Positions 16,857-26,688 are shown, counted from the stretch's first letter. The stretch: 64,000 nt of DNA from Williamsia faeni (GCA_003202005.1 QJJF01000001.1:1147099-1211098); one strand, 5' to 3'. A program made the numbers and translations. The notes: a model not told the origin generated them from the sequence alone.

Positions 16857-18434
16857 GTGAAGGTAGCGAAGGTAAATGGACGCGCAGTCGTGTTGGCGCG
16901 GACGTTCGCCGCGCTCGGCGCGGTGTCACTGATGGTCGGTGCGTGCGGAGGACCAGCCGGAACGAGCGCAGAGTCCGGTGGAACGCCCCAGCAGGGCGGT
17001 GAAATCGTCATGGCGATCAACACCGAGGGCAAAACCATGGACCCCGCCTGGTGCGCGACGATGGCGCCGGACCGGTGCGCGCCAGTATTCGGAACACTGC
17101 TCCAATATGACTCTGAGACAGACAAATTCGTTCCTTCGATGGCAGAGTCCTTCGAATCTCAAGACGGACAGAATTGGACGCTGAAGCTTCGTGAAGGCGT
17201 GACTTTCACCGACGGCACGCCGTTCGACGCTGAAGCCGTCGCGTTCAACTGGGCGCGGCTGAAGGATCCGGCAACATTGTCCGCCGCCGCTCCCTATCTC
17301 GCCCCACTCACGTGGCGGGTAGTGGATCCACAAACACTCGAGGTGACGTCCGAACACCCGAACTTCAACCTCCCCGCGGCTCTGACAGCCCCGTTGGGAA
17401 TGATTGCCTCACCGACCGCGATCACCGAGAAAGGCGCGGACTTCGGGAACCAGCCGATCGGTGCCGGTCCGTTCGTCTTGGACAACTGGACCCGCAACGC
17501 ACAGGCGAAATTCACTGCAAATCCCAACTATTGGGGCGACGGTCCGTACATCGACAGCTTCGTGCTCAAGGTCGTCTCGGCTGACGATCAACGTATGAAT
17601 ACACTGCGTGCCGGCGAAGTCAACGTCGCCTGGTCACTGCAGTCAAAGGATGCGGCGGCGGCGAAAGCGGAAGGTTTCACGGTTCACGAGCTCCCACTCG
17701 TCGGCGGTACCGGAGTGAACTTCAACCTGTCCGATCCCATCATGCAAGACGAGCAGTTGCATACGGCACTGTTGCACGCGATCGACAGCAAACAAATAGT
17801 GGCTGCCGTGTATCCGGCCGATACCCCCGCGGATGCATTTCTGTTCAGCGACAGCCCTTTTCGAGATGATGCCCTGGGTGTCTATCCCGCAGCGAACGTC
17901 GCCGAGGCGCAGAAGTTGTTCGATGCATACCTGAAGAAGTCCGGGAAGTCCGACCTGACGATCACGCTCAGCACGTACGCCGGCATCCCCGACCTTGATC
18001 TGGTCAGCCAGCTGTTGCAGTCGCAACTTCAGGAAATCCACGGTCTCACCGTCAATATCGATGCGATGGATTTTGCCACTTTGGAAGGTAAGCGACAGGC
18101 CGGAACATTCGAGATGGCGTTGGGTGCTCAGCTCTCCCAGGACATAGACATGATGTATGACGTCTTCCACACCGGTGGTTCCAAGAACATCACCAAGTAC
18201 TCGAACCCGGATGTCGACAAAGCACTTGAAACCACCAGGGTCTCTCAGGATCCAGACGAGGTCTCCAAAGCATATGCACAGGTCAACGGCGCGGTGTCGA
18301 AAGACGGTCCGATGCGGACCTTCCGTTACCAACACGGATATATCTTCACCTCACCAAAGGTCCACGACCTGACCGTCGTTGGGTCGACAGCTGGTGCGGG
18401 CGTGCGACTCGACCGCGCCTGGATCGCGCAGTAG
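16857..18434 (+). CDS. ABC transporter substrate-binding lipoprotein (DppA/OppA family, SBP family 5)
   Basis: A signal peptide ending in a lipobox (LMVGAC, Cys30 from the GTG start) precedes a mature region of about 495 residues typical of cluster C binding proteins. Family 5 features include YDSETDKFVPSMAES, WTLKLREGVTFTDGTPFDAE and the late YAQVNG segment. GTG at 16857 has GGGAGA just upstream; ATG at 16845 is an alternative. It should capture the substrate outside the membrane. The ligand may be peptide-like or another small organic molecule, so peptide specificity should not be assumed. Confidence 0.88.
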   Translation: MKVAKVNGRAVVLARTFAALGAVSLMVGACGGPAGTSAESGGTPQQGGEIVMAINTEGKTMDPAWCATMAPDRCAPVFGTLLQYDSETDKFVPSMAESFESQDGQNWTLKLREGVTFTDGTPFDAEAVAFNWARLKDPATLSAAAPYLAPLTWRVVDPQTLEVTSEHPNFNLPAALTAPLGMIASPTAITEKGADFGNQPIGAGPFVLDNWTRNAQAKFTANPNYWGDGPYIDSFVLKVVSADDQRMNTLRAGEVNVAWSLQSKDAAAAKAEGFTVHELPLVGGTGVNFNLSDPIMQDEQLHTALLHAIDSKQIVAAVYPADTPADAFLFSDSPFRDDALGVYPAANVAEAQKLFDAYLKKSGKSDLTITLSTYAGIPDLDLVSQLLQSQLQEIHGLTVNIDAMDFATLEGKRQAGTFEMALGAQLSQDIDMMYDVFHTGGSKNITKYSNPDVDKALETTRVSQDPDEVSKAYAQVNGAVSKDGPMRTFRYQHGYIFTSPKVHDLTVVGSTAGAGVRLDRAWIAQ

Positions 18435-18465
18435 CGGCGATTTCGGCCAGGTAGGGGAGCACATC

Positions 18466-19428
18466 ATGCGTGGACAAGTACGTCGTTGGATAGTGCCGGT
18501 AGGGAGCTTCCTGATCCTCATCGCGCTCGTCACCATTGCGGTATTCCTACTGCTGGAACTGATCCCCGGTGATCCGGTGGACGGGTTGGTGCCCTCGGGG
18601 GCCAGTGAGGAGATGCGGCAGCACGCTCGAGTGCTGTACGGACTCGACCAACCACTGTACGAGCGTTACCTCACTTGGGTGGGCGGCATCATGCACGGGG
18701 ACTTCGGGCGCTCGTACACCACCGGGATGCCGGTGTTGACCGCGGTGGGCGAAAGAACCCCGGTGTCATTGGAACTGGCAGCCCTCGCCATGGTTGTCGC
18801 GTTGGTGATCTCGATCCCGGTGGCGGTGTGGTCGGCTTACCGGCCGCAGGGTGTCATCGATCGCATCGCGACGGCGCTGACGTCCGCGACACTTGCGGTC
18901 CCATCGTTTGTACTGGGGATTCTGCTGGTGTATGTCTTCGCGGTGAAGATGCATGTGCTCCCTGTCCTGGGGTGGGTGGCGTTTGCCGAGGACCCGGTAC
19001 AGCATTTCCAATACCTGATTCTGCCGGTGCTGACCCTGGCTGCCGGCGAATGTGTGCTGTTCACACGCCTTCTCAAAGGTGACATGCTGGCGACCCTGCA
19101 ACAGGACCATGTCATGTCGGCGCGGGCCCGGGGTCTGCCCACGCGGCGGATTCTCATCAGGCACTCGCTGAAGCAGTCGTCCTTCTCGTTGGTCACGGTG
19201 TCCGGAGTTGTGATCGGTCGACTCATCGGCGGCACCGTGATCGTCGAGTCGATCTTCGCGATCCCAGGCCTGGGCACGCTTGTCGTCACCTCGATCCAGT
19301 CCCGCGACTTCATCGTCGTCCAAGCCATAGTGCTGTTGAGTGCCCTGCTGTACCTGGTGCTCAACGGCCTCGTCGATGTCACCTATCCGTGGCTCGACCC
19401 CCGAGTGAGAAAGGTGCGCACGTCGTGA
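18466..19428 (+). CDS. ABC transporter permease (DppB-like)
   Basis: The 320-residue protein has six predicted membrane helices. It has the N-terminal helix and the IPGDP/YGLDQPLYERYLTW pattern of OppB/DppB permeases, and an EAA loop around ARARGLPTRRILIRHSLK that contacts the ATPases. The ATG has a GGGGAG ribosome-binding site. The frame opens 29 codons earlier inside the spacer. Its end overlaps the next gene by four bases (GTGA). Confidence 0.9.
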   Translation: MRGQVRRWIVPVGSFLILIALVTIAVFLLLELIPGDPVDGLVPSGASEEMRQHARVLYGLDQPLYERYLTWVGGIMHGDFGRSYTTGMPVLTAVGERTPVSLELAALAMVVALVISIPVAVWSAYRPQGVIDRIATALTSATLAVPSFVLGILLVYVFAVKMHVLPVLGWVAFAEDPVQHFQYLILPVLTLAAGECVLFTRLLKGDMLATLQQDHVMSARARGLPTRRILIRHSLKQSSFSLVTVSGVVIGRLIGGTVIVESIFAIPGLGTLVVTSIQSRDFIVVQAIVLLSALLYLVLNGLVDVTYPWLDPRVRKVRTS

Positions 19429-20330
19429 CCGAAACTATCGGGCAGAATTTGAGCGCAGTGGCGCCTATGGCGGTGCCCGCGGAACAGGCACCACAACGTC
19501 CATCCAAAAGACGTGGCCGCCGGCGTGCGGTCGGTGCGTGCGCGGGTGCGGTCTGGCTGGGTCTGATGATATTTGCGGCGATCACCGCCGATTTGCTGCC
19601 GCTGCCGGATCCGGCCAAGATCGGCGACGAGTTCAGCGCGGTGCCGTTCTCCTCCTGGGAGCACGTGCTGGGCACTGATTCGCTCGGACGGGATGTGTTG
19701 TCCCGCTGCATATATGGTGCGCGCGTGTCGATGATCGTGGCGATCGGCAGCACACTGATCGCCATGGTGATCGGTGTGACCTGTGGACTGGTCGCCGGCT
19801 ACTTCCGTGGTCCGGTCGATCGTGCTCTGTCCTTGGTCATAAATTTTCTGCTGTCTTTCCCGGCACTCATCTTTCTGATCGCTCTTGTCGCCGCGATGGG
19901 TCCGAGCCTGACGACATTGCTGATCGGTCTGTCCCTGCTCGGAATCCCGAACTTCGCCAGAGTGGCACGGGCGAACACAATTGCATTTGCCGATCGGGAG
20001 TTCGTCACCGCTGCAAAGGCTCTCGGCGCCGGACCATTTCGTGTCCTGCGTCGCGAATTGCTCGCCAACGTCATGCTGCCGGTGATGTCCCTCGCTCTGG
20101 TGGTCATGGCGACCCTGGTCGTCGCCGAGGGAAGCTTGAGCTTCCTCGGGCTCGGTATCCCGCCACCGACACCGAGTTGGGGTGGCATGCTCGCTGCCGG
20201 TCGCGAATCCCTCAGCACAGATCCCCATCTGATGTTCGTGCCCGCGGCGTTCTTTTTCCTCACGGTGTATTCCTTCAATGTCCTTGGCGACTGGGTGCGG
20301 GGTCGTATCGGAAGAGAGTCGGCCCTATGA
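19425..20330 (+). CDS. ABC transporter permease (DppC-like)
   Basis: The 301-residue protein has a Pro/Arg-rich N-terminus, one leading helix, the LGTDSLGRDVLSRCIYGARVS block of OppC/DppC permeases, and an EAA loop at AKALGAGPFRVLRRELLANV. It pairs with the DppB-like permease to form the membrane channel. GTG start with AAAGGTG upstream overlapping the previous stop; its own stop overlaps the next start (ATGA). Confidence 0.9.
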   Translation: MTETIGQNLSAVAPMAVPAEQAPQRPSKRRGRRRAVGACAGAVWLGLMIFAAITADLLPLPDPAKIGDEFSAVPFSSWEHVLGTDSLGRDVLSRCIYGARVSMIVAIGSTLIAMVIGVTCGLVAGYFRGPVDRALSLVINFLLSFPALIFLIALVAAMGPSLTTLLIGLSLLGIPNFARVARANTIAFADREFVTAAKALGAGPFRVLRRELLANVMLPVMSLALVVMATLVVAEGSLSFLGLGIPPPTPSWGGMLAAGRESLSTDPHLMFVPAAFFFLTVYSFNVLGDWVRGRIGRESAL

Positions 20331-21439
20331 GTATCGAGACAGTGGCCCCGAAGGCCGCAGACAACAGGATGATCGTCGGTACACCCCTGCTCGAGGTCCG
20401 GAATCTTCAGGTCTGGTTCGACACTCCGCGCGGCGATGTCCGCGCGGTCGGGGGAGTGGATCTCGACATCGAGGCCGGACGCGCTGTTGGCATCGTGGGG
20501 GAGTCCGGATCCGGAAAGTCGGTGCTCTCACGCGCGATCATGAGAATCCTGGCCCGCAATGCGAACGTTCTGCCCGGGAGTGAGATCCGTTTCAATGGAA
20601 TGGATCTCACCAAGGTCTCACCGAAGAAGAATAAGCACCTATGGGGCGTGGACCTTGCCATGGTGTTCCAGGATCCGATGACGTCGCTGACCCCGGTGTT
20701 GACAATTGGTTCGCAGCTGACCGAAACCCTTCGCTACCACCTGCACTTGAGCAGAGCTGCTGCGAAGGAAGAGGCAATCCGACTGCTGGGACTCGTCGGG
20801 ATCCCGGAGCCGGCGACCCGTTTCGATCAGTATCCGCACAACCTGTCGGGTGGTATGCGCCAGCGTGTGACCATCGCCCTCGCAATATCGTGCTCACCGA
20901 AACTGCTGATCGCCGACGAGCCCACAACTGCGCTCGATGTCACCGTTCAACAGCAGATCCTCGACCTCCTCTCCGATCTGCAGAGAAAGTCCGGAATGGG
21001 TCTGATGCTCATCACCCACGACCTGGGTGTGGTCGCCGGCCGCACTGACACGGTTGCTGTGATGTACGCGGGGCGGATCGTCGAAAAGGCGCCGACCCCC
21101 GAACTTTTCGAACGTATGCGGCACCCGTACACGCGGGCGCTGGTCGACGCGATCCCCAGATTGTCTCATCCGGGTCAGATGGATCTGCCTGCTCTTCCGG
21201 GTCGTCCACCGGTGGTGATCGACCCGCCGCCAGGCTGCGCGTTCGCACCGCGTTGTCCATCAGCGCAGCCGAAGTGTCTGGTTCAGACGCCGGTCCTGGA
21301 ATCGACGCCCGGTACCGATCATTCGGTGGCGTGCTTCTTCCCGCTCGGTACGCCTGCCGGAGATGCTGCGCGTCAGGCGAACGCGGCCGCCGGAACCACC
21401 GCGGCCGGAACTGTCTTCTACACAACGGATGTGATCTGA
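20327..21439 (+). CDS. ABC transporter ATP-binding protein (DppD-like)
   Basis: The 370-residue ATPase has Walker A GESGSGKS, a Q-loop at [10 protein letters not shown], signature LSGGMRQR, Walker B LLIADEPT and an H-loop His. The C-terminal oligopeptide/dipeptide domain carries [14 protein letters not shown], a Cys pattern seen in Dpp/Opp ATPases. It powers the importer with the following DppF-like subunit. Translationally coupled to the permease. Confidence 0.92.
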   Translation: MSIETVAPKAADNRMIVGTPLLEVRNLQVWFDTPRGDVRAVGGVDLDIEAGRAVGIVGESGSGKSVLSRAIMRILARNANVLPGSEIRFNGMDLTKVSPKKNKHLWGVDLAMVFQDPMTSLTPVLTIGSQLTETLRYHLHLSRAAAKEEAIRLLGLVGIPEPATRFDQYPHNLSGGMRQRVTIALAISCSPKLLIADEPTTALDVTVQQQILDLLSDLQRKSGMGLMLITHDLGVVAGRTDTVAVMYAGRIVEKAPTPELFERMRHPYTRALVDAIPRLSHPGQMDLPALPGRPPVVIDPPPGCAFAPRCPSAQPKCLVQTPVLESTPGTDHSVACFFPLGTPAGDAARQANAAAGTTAAGTVFYTTDVI

Positions 21440-22456
21440 ATGGCCGGCAGTGGAACCGCGCACCTGCGCGCTGACGACGATGTGATACTCGGTGTCCGAA
21501 ACCTCACCGTGGAGTACCGAGGAAAGGGTGACGAACGCGTCTACGCCGTCTCTGACATCAGCTTCGACGCCCGGCGCGGTGAGACCGTGGGTCTGGTCGG
21601 CGAGTCCGGCTGCGGCAAATCCAGTGCGGCGAAGTCGATCATGCAGCTCCCGCCACCCACCTCCGGCTCGGTGCAAGTGGATGGAGTCGAGATCGTCGGG
21701 TTGCGTGGCAGTGAGATGCGCCGGCAACGTAGCAAGCTGCAAATGATCTTCCAGGACCCGATATCCTCGCTAAACCCGTTGAGACGGGTCGAGGATATCG
21801 TCGCCGAGGGGCTGCGTATCCAGGGCGATCTGAGCAAGGCAGAGATCATCACACGGACTCGCGCGATGATCGAACGTGTCGGACTCGATCCGGAGACGGC
21901 TTCCGACCGTCGCCCACACGAGTTCTCCGGAGGGCAATGCCAGCGCATCTCGATCGCGCGGGCAATGGTGTTGGACCCGGAGCTTGTCATCTGTGACGAA
22001 CCGGTGTCGGCACTCGATGTCTTGGTTCAAGCCCAGATCATCAACCTCCTCAAGGAGATGAAACAGCGATATCAGCTCACACTGGTGTTCATCGCACACG
22101 ATCTCGCGGTGGTCAAAAATCTCAGTGACCGCGTTGTTGTGATGTACCTCGGAAAGGTGTGCGAGGTGGCGGCCACCGAGGAGCTGTTCTCATCTCCCGT
22201 CCATCCGTACACCCGCGCGTTGATCGACTCGGTGCCCGAACCCGACCCCACTGCGGTGGTTTCCCAGGCGCAACTGGAAGGTGACCTACCTTCGCCGATG
22301 AACCCGCCCAGCGGCTGCCGTTTCCGGACGCGTTGTCCGTCGGCCCAGGAGCGTTGTGCGCTCGAAGAACCGGAGATCCGGGAGATTCGGCCCGGACACT
22401 TCGCTGCTTGTCATTTCCCGCTTGTCGATGGTCCCGTGGATAAGGTCCTCGTCTAG
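21440..22456 (+). CDS. ABC transporter ATP-binding protein (DppF-like)
   Basis: The 338-residue ATPase has Walker A GESGCGKS, Q-loop FQDPISSLNP, signature FSGGQCQRI (Cys where most have an amino acid such as R/K), Walker B LVICDEPVSALD and a C-terminal oligo_HPY domain with CRFRTRCPSAQERC. It starts directly after the previous stop. It completes a five-gene import operon that ends at a strong hairpin. Confidence 0.92.
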   Translation: MAGSGTAHLRADDDVILGVRNLTVEYRGKGDERVYAVSDISFDARRGETVGLVGESGCGKSSAAKSIMQLPPPTSGSVQVDGVEIVGLRGSEMRRQRSKLQMIFQDPISSLNPLRRVEDIVAEGLRIQGDLSKAEIITRTRAMIERVGLDPETASDRRPHEFSGGQCQRISIARAMVLDPELVICDEPVSALDVLVQAQIINLLKEMKQRYQLTLVFIAHDLAVVKNLSDRVVVMYLGKVCEVAATEELFSSPVHPYTRALIDSVPEPDPTAVVSQAQLEGDLPSPMNPPSGCRFRTRCPSAQERCALEEPEIREIRPGHFAACHFPLVDGPVDKVLV

Positions 22457-22475
22457 GACCACTGAGCCCGGCAGA

Positions 22476-22502
22476 GGCACCACCGTGATCGACGGTGGTG
22501 CC
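22476..22502. terminator. bidirectional hairpin terminator
   Basis: GGCACCACCGT and ACGGTGGTGCC form an 11-bp perfect stem with a GATCG loop, followed by TTT. It lies between the convergent ATPase and CoA-transferase genes. Confidence 0.85.
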
Positions 22503-22521
22503 TTTGCCGCGTCAGGACGGG

Positions 22522-23772
22522 TCAGATGATGCCGGCCGCGTGAAGTGCTTCGCGTTCAGCGGTACCGAGCCCGAGCAGGCCGCCGTAAACGCTGTCGTTG
22601 TGCTCACCGAGTGCGGGACCGAGGGACCGGATGCCTCCCGGGGTCCCCGAAAGGTGGGGCACGACATTCTGCATCGGAAACTCACCGAGCTGATCATGAA
22701 GCAGTCGCACGATGGCGCCGCGCGCCTTGAAGTGCGCGTCGCCGAGCATGTCTGCGGCCGTGTAGATCCGGCCGGCGGGGATCCCCGCCTCATGTAGCGC
22801 TTCGAGGAGTTCGGCCGACTGCCGTCCGGCAGTCCATTCTCCGATGAGTTTGTCGAGTTCCTCAGAGTTCTGACCGCGCGCTTGATGTGAGTGGTAACGC
22901 GCGTCAGCCGCGATCTCATCGCGTTCCATCACGTCGCACAGACGGTTGAAAATCGTGTCCCGGTTGGCCGCGATCAGGATTTCGGCACCATCGGCGGTGG
23001 GGTAGACGTTGCTGGGTGCGACGCCGGGAAGTACCGACCCGGTGCGTTCGCGCCTGGAGCCGGCGATGGTCCATTCCGGAATCACGGCTTCCATCATCGC
23101 CAGAACGGCTTCGTAGATCGCGGAGTCGACGACCTGCCCGCGCCCGCTGCGTTCGCGCGACAGTAGTGCCATGACCGCACCGAATGCGGCGAACATCCCG
23201 GTCAACGAGTCACCGAGCGAGATGCCGGTGCGGGCCGGAGGCCGATCCGAGTTTCCGGTGGTATAGCGGATTCCGCCCATCGCTTCACCGATGGAGCCGA
23301 ATCCGGCGCGGGTCGAGTACGGACCGTCCTGCCCGTACCCGGTGACGCGGACCATCACGATCCGCGGATTGATCTGCGAGAGTGTGTCGTAGCCGAGATT
23401 CCAGCGCTCCAGCGTGCCGGGTCGGAAGTTCTCGACCAGCACATCGGCTTCGGCGACCAGAGCTCGTACCAGCTCCTGGCCCCGGGCCTCCCGCAAATTG
23501 CACGTGATGGACCTCTTGTTTCGCGCGATGATCGGCCAGGTGAGCGAGATGCCGCCTTCTGAGCGACTTCCCCACTGGCGCATCGGATCCCCATGCTCGG
23601 GGTCCTCGATCTTGATGACTTCTGCCCCAAAGTCTCCCAGCAGCTGACCGCAGAAGGGCCCGGCGATCAGCGAACCCAACTCGAGGACCCGGTAGCCGGC
23701 CAGCGGGCCCTGAAGGCGGTTGTCTGGCGCCGCCGAATCTGCCTGTGGGCGGTCGTCTTCTGAGCCGTTCAT
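22522..23772 (-). CDS. CaiB/BaiF family (class III) CoA-transferase
   Basis: The 416-residue protein has the family start YRVLELGSLIAGPFCGQLLGDFGAEVIKIE, quoted as two parts: VLELGSLIAGPFCGQLLG and DFGAEVIKIE. It is followed by NKRSITCNLR and ENFRPGT. It likely moves CoA onto a carboxylate substrate, so it may replace a CoA ligase, which the block lacks. In the segment usually reading RPGFD the sequence is RAGFGS (Gly159), so the canonical catalytic Asp is not at that place. ATG start with GAGATGG-type spacing. It is last in a leftward three-gene set. Confidence 0.85.
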   Translation of the reverse strand: MNGSEDDRPQADSAAPDNRLQGPLAGYRVLELGSLIAGPFCGQLLGDFGAEVIKIEDPEHGDPMRQWGSRSEGGISLTWPIIARNKRSITCNLREARGQELVRALVAEADVLVENFRPGTLERWNLGYDTLSQINPRIVMVRVTGYGQDGPYSTRAGFGSIGEAMGGIRYTTGNSDRPPARTGISLGDSLTGMFAAFGAVMALLSRERSGRGQVVDSAIYEAVLAMMEAVIPEWTIAGSRRERTGSVLPGVAPSNVYPTADGAEILIAANRDTIFNRLCDVMERDEIAADARYHSHQARGQNSEELDKLIGEWTAGRQSAELLEALHEAGIPAGRIYTAADMLGDAHFKARGAIVRLLHDQLGEFPMQNVVPHLSGTPGGIRSLGPALGEHNDSVYGGLLGLGTAEREALHAAGII

Positions 23773-23822
23773 CTCACCATCTCTGCTGTTGGTTCGGTTG
23801 TGTGTGGGTCTTGTCGGTGGGA

Positions 23823-25817
23823 TCACAGGTTGCGGGCAGCCTGCTCGCCTTCCCAGATGGCGTTGAAGATTCGCCGCGGCGCGTGCGCATCTCCGACCAG
23901 CTGAACATCGACGCCGCTGCCATCGAGTTCGCGGGCCAGTGAATCGTTCGCGGTATTGCCGAGAACGAGTACGACGGCATCGACGTCGGTGAGCGTCGAT
24001 AGTTCTTGTGTATAGACATCTTTCAGGGTCACGGTGTCGCCGTCGATCTCGGTGATCTCAGTACCGGCGGTGAATGTCACTCCCGCCCTGCGCAGTTGAC
24101 CGAACGCGAACGGAAGGTCGTGGGCATCCGCGAACGCGTGCCCGAGCTGTGGGTATTGCGAGACGATATGCACCGGATGGCGTCGGCCGACCAGATACTC
24201 GGCGGTGACGAATGCTTGCCGGTCACCGGTGTCGTCGACGATCAGGACCCGATGAGGGATGTCGGCGCGTCCGGTGAGTATCTCCGCCGGTGTATAGACA
24301 TTCCACTGGTCTGAGCCGGGCAGGGGCGCGCCGGCAACCCACCGGTCGGGGTGGCGCGAGGTCCAGCCGTGCCGAATCGGCGTCGATCCGGTGGCGATCA
24401 CCACCGCGTCGAATTGCCCGATGAGATCATCCGCAGTCGCTCGGTGCCCGAGTGCAATCTTGACGTTACTCGCGACGAGTTGTGTTGTGAGCCAGTCGGT
24501 GACGCCCGACCACTCACCGTACGAGTCGGCCATCGCGATCAGACCGACCTGTCCGCCCAGCTCGGACTCCTGCTCGAAGAGCGTGACCTCGTGCCCGAGT
24601 TCGGATGCCGTCAGTGCCGCACGCAGACCAGCCGGTCCGCCGCCGACAACCGCGACCGTGCGCGACCGTCGTGTCCGGGTGTCGTCGTCGTGGAACGCTC
24701 GCTCCCGGCCGACTTTCGGATTGTGAATACAGGCCAGTGGACCTCGGGCGAACGAGGCAACACACCAATTGGAGCCGACGCAGGGTCGAATGGTGTCAGC
24801 ATGCCCATGCTGGGCCTTCTCCGGCCACCTCGGATCTGCGATGAGCTGGCGGGCCATGCCGACAAACTGTGCTTTGCCCGATGCCAGGATGTCTTCGGCC
24901 ATCTCTGGGGTGGTGATTCGACCGACCGCGACCACCGGCACCGAAACTGCACGGGTGATTGCGGTGGTGTCGGCGATCTCGTATCCGGCGGGCCGGGCAC
25001 CGGAGGTTCCGTAGATTTGCATGCGGTCCAGATAAGTACCCTGACTGGTCGAGATGTAATCGATGGCGCCCCAGCTCTCGACTTCAACGGCGATTTGTAC
25101 CCAGTCGGTATTGGTCAGCCCGTTTTCGGCATCACCGTCGCTGCTGTTGAGCCGAATTCCCAGAATTCGGTCCGCGGGTACGAGCTGTCGTATATCGTCG
25201 ACGATCCGCCGAACGATGCGCATCCGATTCTCGAAAGAGCCACCGTACTCGTCGGTGCGGTGATTGGTTGCCGGCGAGAGGAATTGACCGAGCAGATAGC
25301 CGTGGGCCAGCCCATGGACTTCGATCCCGTCGACCCCACCCTCGATCGCATACTCGGCCGCCCGCACGTAATGCGCTACCAGTTCATCGATCTCGCCGTG
25401 CGTCATCTCGTGTGGGATCTCGCGGTAGACCGTGTCGGGCACAGCACTCGGTGCCCAGGTCGGCAGGCGACTGATGATCCCGTCGGTCTGCCTTCCCCGA
25501 TGCCACAGTTGTGCGAGCAGGAGAGTCCCGTGTGGATGGACGGCTTCTGCCACGGTGCGGTAGCTGTCGACCACGGCCGGGTCGTACGCCAGGATGACAC
25601 CCCGACGTGGTTGGGTCGTCGGATGAACTGCCATGGCCTCCATGGTGATAACGGCTACGCCGCCGCGAGCTCGTTCCGCATAGTAGTCGGCGCTGGCATC
25701 CGCAAAGGTGCCGTCGGTGGAGAATTCCGTGGCGTGCGCCGTCATCCAGACCCGGTTTTTTGCAGTGCGTGGTCCGAGGGTGATCGGCGAGAACAACGTG
25801 GGGTAATCGTGTGGCAT
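23823..25817 (-). CDS. NADH:flavin oxidoreductase / 2,4-dienoyl-CoA reductase-like Fe-S flavoenzyme
   Basis: The 664-residue protein has an old-yellow-enzyme FMN barrel (about 1-340) with the HGLAHGYLLGQFLSP signature, an Fe-S segment, then FAD/NAD Rossmann domains starting VAVVGGGPAGLRAA. This is the architecture of dienoyl-CoA reductase and trimethylamine dehydrogenase. The Fe-S ligands read C346-x2-S349-x2-C352-x10-C363, with Ser where the family has the second Cys. ATG 25817 has GGAG at seven bases and is preferred to ATG 25829. Likely reduces an enone or dienoyl-CoA intermediate. Confidence 0.85.
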   Translation of the reverse strand: MPHDYPTLFSPITLGPRTAKNRVWMTAHATEFSTDGTFADASADYYAERARGGVAVITMEAMAVHPTTQPRRGVILAYDPAVVDSYRTVAEAVHPHGTLLLAQLWHRGRQTDGIISRLPTWAPSAVPDTVYREIPHEMTHGEIDELVAHYVRAAEYAIEGGVDGIEVHGLAHGYLLGQFLSPATNHRTDEYGGSFENRMRIVRRIVDDIRQLVPADRILGIRLNSSDGDAENGLTNTDWVQIAVEVESWGAIDYISTSQGTYLDRMQIYGTSGARPAGYEIADTTAITRAVSVPVVAVGRITTPEMAEDILASGKAQFVGMARQLIADPRWPEKAQHGHADTIRPCVGSNWCVASFARGPLACIHNPKVGRERAFHDDDTRTRRSRTVAVVGGGPAGLRAALTASELGHEVTLFEQESELGGQVGLIAMADSYGEWSGVTDWLTTQLVASNVKIALGHRATADDLIGQFDAVVIATGSTPIRHGWTSRHPDRWVAGAPLPGSDQWNVYTPAEILTGRADIPHRVLIVDDTGDRQAFVTAEYLVGRRHPVHIVSQYPQLGHAFADAHDLPFAFGQLRRAGVTFTAGTEITEIDGDTVTLKDVYTQELSTLTDVDAVVLVLGNTANDSLARELDGSGVDVQLVGDAHAPRRIFNAIWEGEQAARNL

Positions 25818-25861
25818 ATGAGGCTCCATCGCAGGGCAGAACAAGGACGAATGTCGGGAGG

Positions 25862-26617
25862 TCAGTGCTGCGCGAGCAGTTGTCCGAATCCCTCGAACTG
25901 ATCGGTGATCCCGTTGCTGCGCAATGCATGCCAGTAGGTGGCGGTATTGACCGCTATGACCGGGAGGCCAAGCTGCTGCTCGGCCTCGGCGGCGATGCGG
26001 CCGGCGCACATGTTGGCACCGAATTGAACAATGGCACGCGGTCGGTTCTCGGCGAGCTTGGTGAAACCCTGCTGCACGGTTTCCCTTGTGGTGTGGGCGA
26101 TTTGGACTGCGCTCGGGCATCGCAGGTGGATGGCGTCCTGCAATTGGTAGCCGCAGCTCTCGACGAACGTCCGCAAGTGACCCTCGGACACCGGCTGGTA
26201 AGGGGTCAGCAGCGCTATCGGGCCGTCCTCGACGCCGCTGGCACGCAGTGCGGCCGGAATCGCATCGCCCGCATGGACAAGCCGGAGTTTGTCACCGAAC
26301 TTCGCGCGCAGTCGTTGCTGGATTCCCTCACCGGCTTCGGGGTCGCCGTATACGGCTTCGATGGACACTCCGAGGACGATGCAGTCCGGCTCGCAGGTCA
26401 GGACCCGCTCGACGGCCTCGTCGAGACCGCGGTCGATATCGCGAACCAGCAGTTCGAAGTCGTTGTCGTTGTTGGTGATCCGGTCGGGGATGTGAATACG
26501 CCCGATGTGGTTGGTGACGCCTCGTGGTCGCATGTCGTCGTATTCGGGTTGTACGACGGTGTTCACCGAGGGGGTGACGACTCCCAGCTTCAGTCTCCAG
26601 CCCAGCGCGTCGGTCAT
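25862..26617 (-). CDS. Asp/Glu racemase superfamily protein (maleate isomerase / arylmalonate decarboxylase-like)
   Basis: The 251-residue protein opens with LGVVTPSVNTVVQPEYDDM, characteristic of maleate isomerase-like members. The second catalytic Cys region is present as FGANMC (Cys204), but the first site reads LGVSIE (Val84) instead of a Cys. A one-Cys arrangement is known in arylmalonate decarboxylase, which keeps only one of the pair. It may thus be a decarboxylase or isomerase. AAGGAGAT precedes the ATG. First gene of the leftward set under operator copy 3. Confidence 0.75.
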   Translation of the reverse strand: MTDALGWRLKLGVVTPSVNTVVQPEYDDMRPRGVTNHIGRIHIPDRITNNDNDFELLVRDIDRGLDEAVERVLTCEPDCIVLGVSIEAVYGDPEAGEGIQQRLRAKFGDKLRLVHAGDAIPAALRASGVEDGPIALLTPYQPVSEGHLRTFVESCGYQLQDAIHLRCPSAVQIAHTTRETVQQGFTKLAENRPRAIVQFGANMCAGRIAAEAEQQLGLPVIAVNTATYWHALRSNGITDQFEGFGQLLAQH

Positions 26618-26688
26618 CGGATCTCCTTGAATCGTTGTAGTTCGTGGTTGGTTACACCATCTCTCTCTATTGCTACACCGTTTTCTCG

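Noticed and set aside
16466-17125. 219-codon leftward frame in the long divergent gap
   Set aside because: It overlaps the signal peptide and start of the binding protein and shows no coding pattern.
24351-25901. 516-codon rightward frame opposite the Fe-S flavoenzyme
   Set aside because: It is antisense to a gene with strong barrel and FAD signatures and shows no recognisable domain.
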